This document shows, piece after piece, positions 24,946-36,934 of a stretch of DNA of 64,000 bases. The notes below the pieces were generated by a model. The model worked only from the letters and a program-made list of their open reading frames with translations, searched no databases and was not told the origin of the DNA. Source of the DNA: Solen grandis (taxonomy: Eukaryota > Mollusca > Bivalvia > Adapedonta > Solenidae); NCBI GenBank assembly GCA_021229015.1, contig CM037795.1, positions 12,805,193 to 12,869,192 of the forward strand, in the 5' to 3' direction. The translations under genes were made by a program, and so were the position numbers. Positions within the stretch are counted from its first letter, which is position 1. Each line of letters begins with the position of its first letter.

Positions 24946-25118
24946 ATGGACCGTGTTCATAAAGCTCCTTAGGGAAAAAATCCCTTAGTTTCTAAGATTT
25001 TCCTTAAAATCACACAAATTTCTCTTAGTTATTAGGGATTTCCTTTTTTATAAACCCTAGGAGATTTATTCCAGTGAAGGAAAACTAAGGAACTTTACAA
25101 TTATGGCCCCAGGTGTCC
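24946..25118. mobile_element. Short inverted-repeat element (CCTTAG type)
   Basis: The left end reads CCGTGTTCATAAAGCTCCTTAG. The right end, read in complement, is GGCCATAATTGTAAAGTTCCTTAG. The inside repeats CCCTTAG/CTTAGTTAT words in both directions. The size and the imperfect terminal inverted repeats fit a MITE. No ORF. Confidence 0.55.
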
Positions 25119-25740
25119 ATTTGTGAAATCAAAAATATTACTGCACCCTTAAGTAGTTAATTGGCTTCAACTATAGGTCTTTGGTAATATAAGTTTTCTT
25201 TTACCGAGATGTCTCACTGAAGACAGATGGAATGATATAAATTCAATCTTATTTCTCAGAAACCGAACAATCTATTTGATATTGAAATACCCTTATGAGT
25301 GCCTATTGACCGGCTCCATTTTAAATTCATTGACTCGACAACTGTATTCATAAAATGATAGAAACGAATGTATTTAGATAAATCTGTCTAGCACAGCTAA
25401 TGGCTTATTAAAATGGCAAGATCATGAGAACTATCTTACGATAATGACGTCATAATTATATGTATCACTGAAAGAATTTCTATTTTAGAAAAGAATGATC
25501 AGAGAAAGTGAAAATCTATGTATGATATAAAAAGGGTCAAATATGAAATTTTATTAGAACTATTGAAAACATCTGTGAAAATAATAAATACATAAATCAA
25601 TAAGTAAATTGATAAATTGATTAAACAATCACGTATTTACAGTATCACAGAAAAATACATGTTTGTCGGACACTATTTGATAATTACCTTAAAATCACCA
25701 ATTAGCAGATATCCTTGGTACAGTTGTTTCAGTCTACATA
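25119..25740. other. Non-coding, nothing recognised
   Basis: AT-rich, no gene or repeat identified. Confidence 0.45.
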
Positions 25741-25741
25741 A

Positions 25742-25940
25742 AAATCAAAGCCCCACAAGGCACTGAGAGACTGTCGGCAGGATTTAAATGGAATTAATAT
25801 CGACAGAGGCAAATGTCATATGACGAAAAAATAATTCTAAACACTTTCCTTCAACTTTAATCATTAATAAGTCCACAGAACCTCTTTTGTTTCATGAAAA
25901 CCCCGCCGTCAGTCTCTCAGTGCCTTGAGAGCTTTGATTT
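25742..25940. mobile_element. About 200-bp inverted-repeat element (GGCACTGAGAGACTG arms)
   Basis: The left arm 25742-25782 contains AAATCAAAG and CAAGGCACTGAGAGACTG. The right arm 25901-25940 is its near-perfect reverse complement (CAGTCTCTCAGTGCCTTG, CTTTGATTT). The arms are about 40 bp with a 118-bp AT-rich loop. Probably a MITE; no ORF. Confidence 0.75.
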
Positions 25941-26063
25941 GTTTAATGATAAGCTTAAGTGACGGCCATGACCCAGATTCCATCCAGATGCATACCACTT
26001 GCACTAGAACCGCAGAAGTGACATTTTGACTGGAATGTTAATTACTTTTTTTTTCGTCCCTTT

Positions 26064-26768
26064 CACTGGCGCTAAAACCACAGAACTACCACATGGAAAC
26101 TTCATAAATATCAAACAAATATGCACGTTCAAAAAATAAATTTCGTTCTCCTTCACTGTATATTGAAACACGGTAAGGAACGGAATCTGACATTACTTGA
26201 TTACGAACGGCGTAACTTTGTAAAAATGTATGAATTCTATGCACGGTTCGGTCAGTCTGATATTCAATCATCACTTGGTATAATGAATCATTGTCAAATG
26301 GCTACCTTAACGAAGTAATAACGCGAAATGTCAAGAGTTTGTTCATTTTTATAAGTCTGTCCCACTATCAACTTCTGTTTATGTTCGGTTGATTTTTAAT
26401 CGAGCAATATGAATGGCCGATGTGAAATTGACATCGTCTGATTGTGGGACATTGCTTGCGTAGATGTATTACGTCATCCAGTGGGAATTGCCGAAAAAAA
26501 AACCAATGGAAGTTGAGAGAGGAGAAGATTTAAAAGTATGTACAAATTGTGACATTTCGAGTTATAACTTCGTTAATGTTGCCTTTTATTAATGAATCGT
26601 TATACCATATGTCAAATAAACATCAGAATGATAGAACCGTGCATAGGATATAATGGAAGCACAAGGTTACGATCTCCGTAATCAAGTGATGTCAGATTCC
26701 GTTCCTTACCATGTTCATAATACAGTATAGAGGGAAAAAATCGTAATTTTGAGGTTCTAGTGCCAGTG
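26064..26768. mobile_element. Foldback (long inverted-repeat) element 1
   Basis: The outer ends are CACTGGCGCTAAAACCACAG (26064 onward) and the complement of GAGGTTCTAGTGCCAGTG (to 26768). The arms, about 300 bp each, share TAAGGAACGGAATCTGACAT, TTGATTACG and CACGGTTC in inverted order around a centre near 26450. Open frames at 26086-26318 lie on the arms and are not genes. Long imperfect arms without a transposase are typical of non-autonomous foldback elements. Confidence 0.75.
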
Positions 26769-27410
26769 GTCCCCCTGTTCTGTATATTGACCTTGGTAAG
26801 GAGCGGAACCTGACATGATTTGATTACGAAGGTTGTAACTTTGTACAGATGTATGCTACCATTGCTTTTTATGCACGGTCGATCATTCTGATATTAAATT
26901 AACACATGGAATATAGAATCACTGTCAAAAGACAATTTTAAGGAAGTATGTTCCATTATCAACTTCCGGTTTGTTTTTTTCGGCGATTCAAAACATCTAC
27001 GCATGTAATTTCCCACAGTCTGTAGATGTCAATGTCACGTCGTACAATTAGATCGCTTGATTCAAATCTACAACGACAACAACAACATACGTCCCCCAAA
27101 ACCGGATGTTGATAGTGGAGCAGAAAATGTACAAATTGTTGATATTAAGCATTATTACTTCGTTAGGGCTATTTTTTGACAATGATTCGTTATAGCACGT
27201 GTTATTTGGATTTCAGACTTCAGAACCGTGCATAGAATATGATAGTAGAATGCATTTGTACAAAGCTACGCCGTTCGTAATCAAGTGATGTCAGAATCCG
27301 TTCCTTACCATGTTTTAAATTACAGTACAGGAGAAAACAAATCGTACATGTATATTTTTGATAACCAAGACTACAATTAAATTTGCAATTCTGTGGTTCT
27401 AGTGCCAGTG
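26769..27410. mobile_element. Foldback (long inverted-repeat) element 2
   Basis: It directly abuts element 1. The left arm has GGTAAGGAGCGGAACCTGAC, TTTGATTACGAAGG and TTATGCACGG. The right arm has their complements (CCGTGCATAGAATATG, TTCGTAATCAAG, GTCAGAATCCGTTCC). It ends at 27410 with the same terminus TTCTAGTGCCAGTG as element 1, but the left terminus is missing. The two are diverged copies of one family lying head to tail. Confidence 0.72.
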
Positions 27411-29587
27411 ATGCATACCTAAGGAAGTCATGACAATACTTCAATCATAAATTATTTCTTTGTATACAGTACAGTAAAGTCGGCTGCAGTATTTATAGAA
27501 ATTAGCGATGTCTATTTTTGAATTCCCGTTACATAAGACCGGCTCCGCCGTCTGTCAAGAACAATATTCCCCACTATGTTGTCGACTGGAACACATGTTC
27601 ATATAACATAAAATAACCCTTTTCAGCGGTCCCTTGGTTGACCAGTACTTTGCGCCAGGGAAGGTTTATCTCGCGCTATACCGAATGTCGCTTAATTAAC
27701 CTTAAAATCCGGGTGAATATATACAACCACTGACCTACGAAACCATTGAACCGAAAACGCCTTATGGAATATATCATCTATTCTTATGATGCCATTGATT
27801 AATATAAGTCTCGCGACCTAGCTTCAAGGAAATCAAGACGAAGTCACCCCTGCCTTAATCACCGCCGGACATGGGTGATCCCCAGCTTTGGATATGATTA
27901 AGTTTAGACGTTAGCTTGTGGCGAGTTGGCAAAGAAACCAGACAATGGATACAGAAGAGATCAGCCAGTATCGCCACGACAACGTTTCTGGCTGGAGCCC
28001 CCTTAGTATGCTGAGAGCGAGGAGTGTTCTACAAGAAAACAAAAACGTCTCAAATTGGCTTTTCTGTAGCAATTGCTCTTGTAAAATGATTACCTAATAA
28101 TTAAATAAGAAGAGGAATAATTAGGAAACTGAAACAGAATTAGATGATCCAGGCCCGTTTTCAGATGATCTAGCACAGAGGCGAACTGGCAGAACAACGG
28201 ATCTCCAAGCTAACACCCTTAGATGCGATTAGAGAACTTAGCTGAAGAGTTAGAAAATTCGATTCTGGTTTAAATTTAAGTTGTCAAAAAGACAGGATAG
28301 AATGGAGAGGCAGCAGTCACTTCACAAACGAGGCGAGAAGCAAAAAATTGAAAGACGGAGTTCGATGATAAATTAATTTAGCTTCTCACCATTTGTTGAG
28401 ACTGATGCAACAGTGTAAATAGAAGACCTTGCATGTTGTCAGAAGAAAACAGCTGTGAAGATGTCCAACGTTTAATGTATGTCTAGTGACACATGTCATC
28501 TAATTTCAGGTATTCCTAGTGTGTACCCTGCTTCACTACTTAAGCATATTCATATTTTGGTTATTTCATATGAAGGTATTTTACGTTGAATTTGGAAACA
28601 GGTCCATCACGAATGGTTTGATAATGTTTGCCTTGGCAGATAATCGCAGAATATTGCCCGATCGGGCTTCGAACTTTATCTTCAGAACCCAATTCGGTAC
28701 CTATGATTAGTCATTTTACTAGTTTTTCATAAAATAGTATCGAAGTTCTTAAAGGCGTTTTAGCGGGATTTTTCTAACGGAAATATTTTTTCTGAGAATT
28801 TTACACATAAGTACTTTAGAATATAACTATAAGATAAGTGCATTATAAGTAGGGGTTCACCATGCTTATTTTAGAGATTTAACTTATGGTAAAACATCAC
28901 TGTTTGCTATAACTTGTTATCAAATCATATCATTAAGAAATTGGAAAGATTGCATTCAAAATACTTTAATACATATCAAATTGATATTTTCATAATATTA
29001 TATCATACTTTGTAACTTTTGAATGTAATTTATAAGTTACAGTTAAAATATTGCCAAACATGCATTGAAAATACACTACGAGCAAAATAAGTCATTGTGT
29101 CTTGACCAAAATATATACAAAAACTACCCAAAGCTATGAAATTTTATATATATTTTCTTGATAAAAAAAATCAACGGACAGATTTCCTTTATTTTTTTCT
29201 CAATTCAATCCTCTGATATAAATGCTTTCTGGAAATGTTAAAAAAATGTATACCTAAACACGTTTTTAACTAAAACTGTTTTTTTCTTAATTGAAGTTTT
29301 AGCCAAATTTGCATAAAAACACCAAAAGGTGACTTTTTGGAACCTCAGCATTTAGCAATATACTTTTAATCATGTTTTGATACAATAATCTTAAAATTTG
29401 GTGTTTCCTCTAGCATTCTACTAAAATAATTGCGAAATTAAAAAATAAAATAAAAAATAAAATAAAATCAGTGGTAACCAGCTGACACGTCTTTAAGTAT
29501 GTGGTGATATTTAATGGATTCCTAGTTTAAGTGGATACTAGTATGAATGACATCATACTTGGTATTCAGAGATTAGGCCATTTAAGG
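27411..29587. other. Non-coding; SINE A fragment at 27627-27668; GC-richer stretch 27830-28360
   Basis: 27627-27668 carries TTGGTTGACCAGTACTTTGCG, the complement of the body of SINE family A, so it is a short minus-strand fragment. 27830-28360 is GC-richer than its surroundings and might be an old element or exon remnant, but I find no frame or motif that identifies it. Confidence 0.45.
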
Positions 29588-29720
29588 TCGTCCATCAATC
29601 ATTACATTATAATCATGGTCTTTCAAAGGCTTAAAAAAGTTTTATTGCAGATACAAGCATCCATAGACTTGGAGTTATAGGATCTTTTCCTCTAAGTCTA
29701 TAAGGTCTTGAATTTTCTTC
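29588..29720 (+). repeat. Dispersed repeat (CATTATAATCATGGTC type), copy 1
   Basis: Shares CCATCAATCATTACATTATAATCATGG-like sequence, CAAAGGCTTAAAA, GACTTGGAGTTATAGG and a TATAAGGT end with 52235-52370 in the same order. An interspersed repeat of unknown class, non-coding. Confidence 0.6.
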
Positions 29721-32700
29721 AAATTCCCTCAATCACTCGATGAACCATAATTAAATGTTAATGATGAACAGACAACCTTGAGTGTTATCAGTCATGACAA
29801 ACTATGATATAGGAACAGAAGAAACAAAGATGTGGTCCAGTACTTCGGATTCTAAGGTTCAATCTTCGAATCTCACAGCGGCCTTTTTTGTTTTTGTTTA
29901 TTATGCAACCTATCCCCGAACGCTAAGTACGGGTTCACACTCGGGCCCGTTAAGATTGGTATTTGTAAATTAGTATCATTTTTACCCTAATTATCAAAAA
30001 AAAGGTTAGAAATTTAGAAGAAAATCAATAGTAAAACGGGTTTTCATATATAAAAGATAAAAACCTTGATTATTTTTTACCTTTAGTATTGCAATGCAGA
30101 TCCAGACACGAATATTCATTTTTTTACCGTACACTGCCTTTAAGAACCATCAAACTACACAATATGACGTATCTTATCAGGATCTCAAAGTTGTGTGAAG
30201 AATTAAAACACGAAAACACCCACGTAACAATGTTCATCGAGCCTTGGATCTGAATTTATCATCTATAAAATTAAACTTGAATTTAAATACAGTAATTCTA
30301 TTTCAAGTATTACCATCATCCGCAGGAGAAACCTGTGTACATCTTACACGATTCTGTTTTGAACTATTTTTAATGTTGTTTATAGCTCCGAGAAAGTAAT
30401 GTTTCATCAAATGCAAAATATTGATTTCGATACGAGATAAAAAGTGAAATATATTTTCAAATAGCTTCAAGCTTGTGTCATTTTAATACTGTAAATTGCC
30501 ATTTTCAGAGCAGCATCGTCTACAAAATTCATTAAAAAAGCAATGAAAACATATAAAACACATATTAAACTGACCTGCTGTTTACAAACAAGGATGGGAA
30601 AAAAGAGTTCTGAGAATATTATCAAGATTGACTGATTCATACAGTGACACATAGGTTTTCATACATGCGAGTAAGACAATAAAGTATTTGTTCTTGCGAG
30701 AGCGATCAAAACGCTCAACAGAAAAAAGAAGTAATCGTTCCCACAGCCCCAAATCACCCTTATTTCTACCTAAGATATGGACTTTTGTATCCGTTTATAA
30801 ATTCTATTGATATATAAAAATTCATGAAGTAACATCCATATATTCGCTGGTATCATATATGATCATATATTAACAAAGACGTCACGTGCGAAACAAGGAG
30901 ATAAAGACACGTAGCAAAGATAGCCATAAATATCACATAGATACCACATATCCGTTTTGCTCATGGATTAGCGTTACCTCATACAATCCTTAAATGGGAC
31001 ATGAATCAATGAGTTTTTTTTTATTTGCCGTGCAGAGTGTAGAATCTGACCTTCAGTACAGTATTTGAAAATAGAGCTACCCCGGTCGAAACAATCTGTA
31101 TGTGGGAAGGGTTTAAAAGAAATAAATGAAATAACAAGAAATAATGTTACACGAAACTAGACAACACAATTAATGGCGGTTTTATCATTTTAATAAATAT
31201 GGCAAATCTGAACATTGGCTTTGGTATTAAGAACAATTCGTGTTTGGCTGTAAACTTCACATCTAGGGCCCTATTTAACATTTAATGGGAATGAGTTTTA
31301 CGAATGTCTTATTGCATGTTATAAAAGTAGCAAATGAGTACAATAGACATAAATCTTGACATTTGATTTTCTAAGAAGATATTTTTCCCTCCCATTCCCG
31401 TCATTATCTGATGCACAATAACTAAGTTTCTTGTTTTATACACCCTGTGACACACATATTGTTCCGCAATTTTTTATAAAATAATATTTCAATATAATTT
31501 AAGTTTGTAGGTGATTCTAATGTATACACATTAACCTTTTGAAAAAGAATTGAACTTGACCTTGAAACATTGCGTCAAGTGCAAACAATGTTTGCAAACA
31601 TCTGTTTTAATATGTTGAATCGCTGCTAAGACATTGAGACTAAGTTTTATCTGCATTTTATGTCATTATATGACTTGAGGTAGCACACATGACCTCGGGT
31701 TTGAATCCCAGTTTAAGACAAATACTATGTTTTGACACTTCCGGTTTATACGGGTTTGTGTTTGATGTAAGGACGTGTTACCCACTCTAGACAAGTGTTT
31801 TACGTAATAATTGCAAACGTTAGCTCAAATCATCCGATACGGTATCATCAGATACCCGATCGATCGAACTCATCTACAGGTCATTATATGCACCGGAATA
31901 AGTTAACCGAGGGTTTCCGACGATAAAACAGTGGTAAATAAAATGATATTTTAAAATCAAAATGTACTTAAATTTTCTTTTCATAATATTATTTTCTTTG
32001 ACCCATCGGGAAATAAGAAATTATCTTATGGTATCTCCTTTTGATATATATTTCTTATCTCACATCAAATTATGGACATAAGTGACGACTTTTCAAACTA
32101 CCAAAATACCAACAAGATAAACTGATGGATATTTTATTGAAATCAGTCAATGCTTACATGGGCTTGCCAATTATAAATCCTGGGTTTTTTTATAAATATA
32201 TCGATGCATCATTTTTATTTATTTTATTTTGCATGTTTTGGTTTAATGTTCTGCAGACAGTGTTAACATTATTTTGCAACTTTATCTACATGAGAGATAT
32301 ATCATATCGCAAGCATGTGACGTGATACCACAGCCTGCATCCGGGTCAACCAGGTCAAGCAATTCTGGAACTATGCTGAGCAAAATGGAAGGGATATTTA
32401 CCCATGTTACATTTAAAGATTGTGTTACGGAACAAACGGCCGCCGGGTTGAAATATATCAAACTGAGCCCAAAATTTGGTTATTAAGCATTTACCCAAAT
32501 GTAGCATCAAACTTCAATACCATAATTTATGATATATCTTATACTAAAAATATAACTATATGGAGATGTTTGTTTTCTCAAGTTTTCCTAGACAGATGAA
32601 AGATATATCGAAATGGAGACACTATCAATATATATTTTATTAACTTATTCTTTTCCCAGACATAACACTAATTTCCAAGACAAAATGTTGTGTATTAAAA

Positions 32701-33717
32701 AACAAAGATTGGCCAGAATGGGTGAGTCATGATATACACTGTTGGCCAGTCCCTGCGATGCCTGCTGTTATTCCCCAAGTACTTTGAATCGATATTTCCC
32801 GACGAAATGATATCAAATAAGAGTTTCGATGCCAGAACTGTATATATAATATTGGCGCTAGTTTAACTATTATTATTTATAAACTGACATTTGCCAAAAC
32901 AGGATATTTGATGTGGATGGTGCTTCACTCTGTAAAGCGTTTGATTTATGTTGTAATAATGTATTTGCATTGATGTTAAGTGAGATTGAATATATGAGTA
33001 TACAAGCATGATGTGAAAGTACACATGTCGAATCTTTATTTGGGAAAAGTCATAGAGACGTTTTACTCGGGAACATTGGAAGATTAATAATTTTGCTCAA
33101 TGCCTGTTTCAACCACCCTTATATAATTTACGAAATAAATCAAATAACAACAAAGCAAACACAGAAGATGTCATGATACCATACCATTTGTAGCTATATT
33201 TCACCATTTGAATTGGTGATGAAAGGTTACCTTCGAATGAAGACCATACGAGTATGGAGACTTTAGAAGTTTTAATGAAACGGGAGAAATTTGATGCCAT
33301 CGATGTTTTGAGAAGAGGATGAAATGTTACTACTTGTAAGTCAGGCAACAATTTGTTAATAGATATAAGTTACGTAGCCACGTAAACCGACGCCTTTTCC
33401 CAGCAGTATCGTAACATTTAAGTTTTATCTGTATCGACAATAAACAGAAGTACATGTACAAAACATTTATTTGTAAACGTAGGTATATTTTAGTTCTTCC
33501 ATTCCTGATGCAGTTCCTTATACATTGTACTCACACCAAGGCCTTTAAGCTATAAATAAAATAATGTCATTGCTGCAATAACTCACAAGTAAGCTTAGCT
33601 TTATTTTTAATAAAGTTTATTTACAATAAAATCTAAATATAAAGACCAAACACACGCCAAGTTGCTGTTACTTTGGAAACTGTCTTCGCCACGTCAATAT
33701 TTAAGTAAAATCACAGA
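29721..33717. other. Non-coding, nothing recognised
   Basis: About 4 kb of AT-rich DNA. Frames at 32125-32486 and 33109-33351 (minus, 80 codons) have ordinary composition but no recognisable domain. The latter could be an isolated exon, which I cannot support. The sequence around 30855-30870 is a 16-bp palindrome (ATATATGATCATATAT). Confidence 0.4.
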
Positions 33718-33870
33718 TGGAGTTGGCTGCTTAGTATATTGGTAGCGCATTTTGCCTCTCACCAATACATCCCGAGATTCAGTTTCTGGTCACATGCGTG
33801 AGAGGCTACGTGGGTTTTTCTCCGGGATCACCGGTTTCCTCCCATATAAAAGACCACATACGCAGCCACC
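33718..33870 (+). mobile_element. V-domain SINE (RUDI-like)
   Basis: The tRNA-like head GTTGGCTGCTTAGTATATTG with GGTAGCGCATTTTGCC is followed, after a damaged box B, by GTGGGTTTTTCTCCGGGATC and ACCGGTTTCCTCCC. This matches the conserved central domain of V-SINEs (CTCCGGGNNNNCCGGTTTCC). Molluscan V-SINEs such as RUDI have this layout. The 90-codon frame at 33752-34024 is SINE sequence. Confidence 0.7.
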
Positions 33871-34026
33871 AGAGCAAAGGGCAAGAACTACGCACCAATT
33901 GCAAAAAAAAATCTTCTTAACCAAAACAAATACCGAAACAACCGCAAAGGACTACTTCTTAGTAACTCAACCGACTAAAAACTCTCCCCCAGTGTCCCCA
34001 ACAACGGTACAGACATACAGTTGACT

Positions 34027-34760
34027 ATTTCACATTTGAAGAAGAAAGATAGTAAATAGAATAATACATTAACATTTTGTCATACACTGTACATTCTTGG
34101 AGAGGAATTTGTATAAGCAATGACAATGACTTGTTTTCCAATCCATCTCAACCTATACGTATTGTACTGTTATTATTGTAAACTATGTTTAAACTAAAAA
34201 AAAATAACATTTGAAGAATCAGGATAGTGCATAGAAGAAAATATATAACCCTTTTACGTTTGAACAAGCAAGTAAGTAAAAACAAGAAATATACAAAGCG
34301 TTAAGATTGAAGAAGCTATATACTAAAGAGAATACATATAAACCGATTAACGTTTAAACGACCAAATTAGAAATAAAACAATATACGTACAAAACGTTAG
34401 CATTTGAAGAATGAAGGTAGTAAATAGGAGAATACATAAAAACCATTTTACATTTGAATTAGCAAGTTATTTAAACAATAGTAAATACAAATAAACCTTT
34501 TGATATTTGAAGGATCATAAAAAAGAATACATTTAAAACGTTTATATTAATTTTGAAGAATTATGACAGAATGATTATAAACCGCTTTACAATTGAACGA
34601 GCAAGGTAGCAAGGAGAGGAAACATATAAAACGTTTTACAGTTGAGCAAGATATAGTATAGAAGAATATAGAAAATACACATAACAAGTTTACATTTTAA
34701 GGGGCAATATAGTACATAACAGGAAGAATATAAACCGTTTACATATGAATGGGCAACAAC
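34027..34760 (+). repeat. Highly degenerate tandem array, period about 50-65 bp
   Basis: A recurring pattern of ACATTTGAAGAA, then AAGATAGTAAATAG, then AGAATACATATAAAACC (all with variation) appears about a dozen times across 730 bp. Recognisable restarts include 34031, 34208, 34258, 34399, 34450 and 34735. Units differ strongly, so this is an old minisatellite. No coding potential. Confidence 0.65.
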
Positions 34761-35193
34761 ATCTATGCTAATGCTGGCTATGCATTTTGTCCATTTATAT
34801 TCTGTAATTTCTTTCGGTCGGTTAGATTACAAAGCTAGAAATTGTTGTGTTTGTGTTTTCCTCTTCAGCAACCATGCATGATGGCTGGTCGCCCCTCGTA
34901 ATGGACCACTTTATAATGGTTGCCTTGGTAACGTCCTTTGCAGACGATGACCAAGCAAATTGGCCTGATGCATGCTTACATTATTTAAAAAAAATGCGAT
35001 AAAAGACCTTTCCGCGAAACTGTTTGCAAAAGAAACATCAATGAATATTGTTAGACATTTAACCGGTTGTTGTTGTTGTTAAATAAGAAAATAAATAAGC
35101 AAGGCGTTTGCTGCAATAGCTAATGTGTATCTTTCCTGCTAAACTATCTCTGTTAATCGCTTGCATATAGGTCAATGTATGCAATCACGTGTT
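34761..35193. other. Non-coding up to the assembly gap
   Basis: No gene or repeat is recognised apart from a short TTG run near 35066-35080. Confidence 0.4.
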
Positions 35194-35293
35194 NNNNNNN
35201 NNNNNNNNNNNNNNNNNNNNNNNNNNNNNNNNNNNNNNNNNNNNNNNNNNNNNNNNNNNNNNNNNNNNNNNNNNNNNNNNNNNNNNNNNNNNN
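35194..35293. other. Assembly gap (100 N)
   Basis: Exactly 100 N, the conventional length for a gap of unknown size. Distances and frames across it are not meaningful. Confidence 0.98.
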
Positions 35294-35589
35294 AACATAA
35301 GTATACCTGGTTCAAATTTAGAATTATCACCCTTTATTTTTTATCAATTTTGGTCAGGATATAACTCAAATAAAATAACACTAGATAAGGACTTCAAACT
35401 TGATATATAAACAAGATTGTAAGAAGGAGCAGCCCAGTGTTCAAGAACCTTAACTGTATTTGGTCCATTTTTTCCCTTTTTCAATTTTTGTCTTGAACGT
35501 TACTCGTAAACTTTACAATGCATTAAATATAAATAGATGGCGAGTGAGCAATACTGGACCTTTTGTTATGTTTAAGAGCTGATATGCTG

Positions 35590-35815
35590 TATTTTACGTT
35601 CTGCTTTTGCTCACAAACGTGACCCATGTCTCGTCAGTAATTATGACACATCTTTTGATATTTTGGGTAGATCTAGCTTCTTGCTTTACCATTTGCACTC
35701 TCGTATGTTTCTGCTCGTCGGTTAGCAAATTGGGGTTTCAATGTCATCTTAAGAGGTTTCTTGAGTATGACGTGAACAGATACCATACCACAGCTTGTCA
35801 TTTGTGCTAGCTCTC
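35590..35815 (-). pseudogene. Mariner/Tc1-type transposase fragment
   Basis: The minus strand encodes LTDEQKHTRVQMVKQEA, then about 12 residues later the hallmark TDETWVTF (plus-strand complement at 35617-35640). This is the region around the first catalytic Asp of mariner-family DDE transposases. Upstream, in another frame, VILKKPLKM is legible, so at least one frameshift has occurred. A stop follows soon after TDETWV. No N-terminal helix-turn-helix, no second or third catalytic Asp and no terminal repeats are seen: it is a short dead relic. Confidence 0.75.
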
Positions 35816-36577
35816 TGATAGTAAAACGCGCATCTTATCAATGTTAGATTTTAGACTGCAGGCCTGGGTCTTTTTGTATAAGGGGCATCTTTGACTGAAT
35901 CGTGATCTGAATTTTAAAGGTCATCATGTATGATTTTGACACTCAATCCCAACTTTCAGGTAGCTTCTATATAATACCAGATTTCAGAAATATTTTCTAT
36001 CTGAATACTACACCCAAAAGCAATCGATATTGCAAAACCGGTTTGTGGATTTCAGTTTTATTATTTATATATCAGCATACAATTTACATTGATGAGCAAT
36101 CCCGTTTTTATTACATGTAGTTTAATACAGATATTCGAGTATACACTGCATAGTAAGTTCTCTAACACGCCTCGTCTTATGAACTTAAGTTGTTTTCATT
36201 TAAGATACAGATTTAGGTCTACGATTAGTAAATGATATTGATAAGTTGGATTTAATAGATAACCTAGCCCATTTTTCCTCTAGTTTTAACGTCGTTTTGG
36301 GCAGATCTTAAATTTTACTTTTATTTCAATGCTGCGCCGCACGTGCGTAAGTGCGTGACGAGAGCTACACCCTTGCTGCAAGTATAACTAAAATAAAGTA
36401 AATCCCATGAAAAACGAAGCATACAGATGATTGACTTTGTATCTGAAACTTGAACCTGATTACTGCTGGAGGCAACCACGTAAAATGAGCTTAAGTACTC
36501 TCGTGAGCGACCTAGGGCAATGTCACGAAATGTTGCATTGGGTGACAAGGCTTCTATAAATAGGATGTGCGTGAAGT
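35816..36577. other. Non-coding, nothing recognised
   Basis: No gene is supported; small frames without domain. Confidence 0.4.
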
Positions 36578-36770
36578 TGGCAGCCAAGCAGCTTAGCAGC
36601 GTAAAGTTGGTAGATTAGCAGTGTTAAGTTTGCAGCCCAGCAGCTTAGCAGCGTGAAGTAAGCAACCAAGCAGCCTGACAGCGTGCTGTTAGCAACCCAG
36701 CAGCCTGACAGCGTGAAGTTAGCAGCCCAGCAGCCTGACAGCGTGAAGTTAGCTGTCAAGCAGCCCAGAA
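36578..36770 (+). repeat. 30-bp tandem repeat, about 6 units
   Basis: Successive units such as 36691-36720 and 36721-36750 are nearly identical and contain CAGCCTGACAGCGTGAAGTT and AGCAGCCCAG. Earlier units are more diverged. The unit is a sub-segment of the 157-bp monomers that follow. The minus frame with repeated NFTLSGCW is a repeat artefact. Confidence 0.88.
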
Positions 36771-36934
36771 TTCAGAAAGGCAATTAAATTAATAAAATTA
36801 GATAAGGAAATGTCAGGGAAGTCTGGTAAATACATTTTGCAATGATTAACATTTTTAATTAAAACAGATTATCATTTTTATTGAAAAAAAATCAATTCTG
36901 TCAGCTGCAAAAAAAAGAAGAAAAAGAAATACAG

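Noticed and set aside
27830..28360. GC-richer segment as a possible exon or RNA gene
   Set aside because: No open frame, no RNA motif and no repeat match that I can see.
33109..33351. Possible 80-codon coding exon on the minus strand
   Set aside because: Composition is plausible, but there is no recognised domain and no clear partner exon or splice pair.
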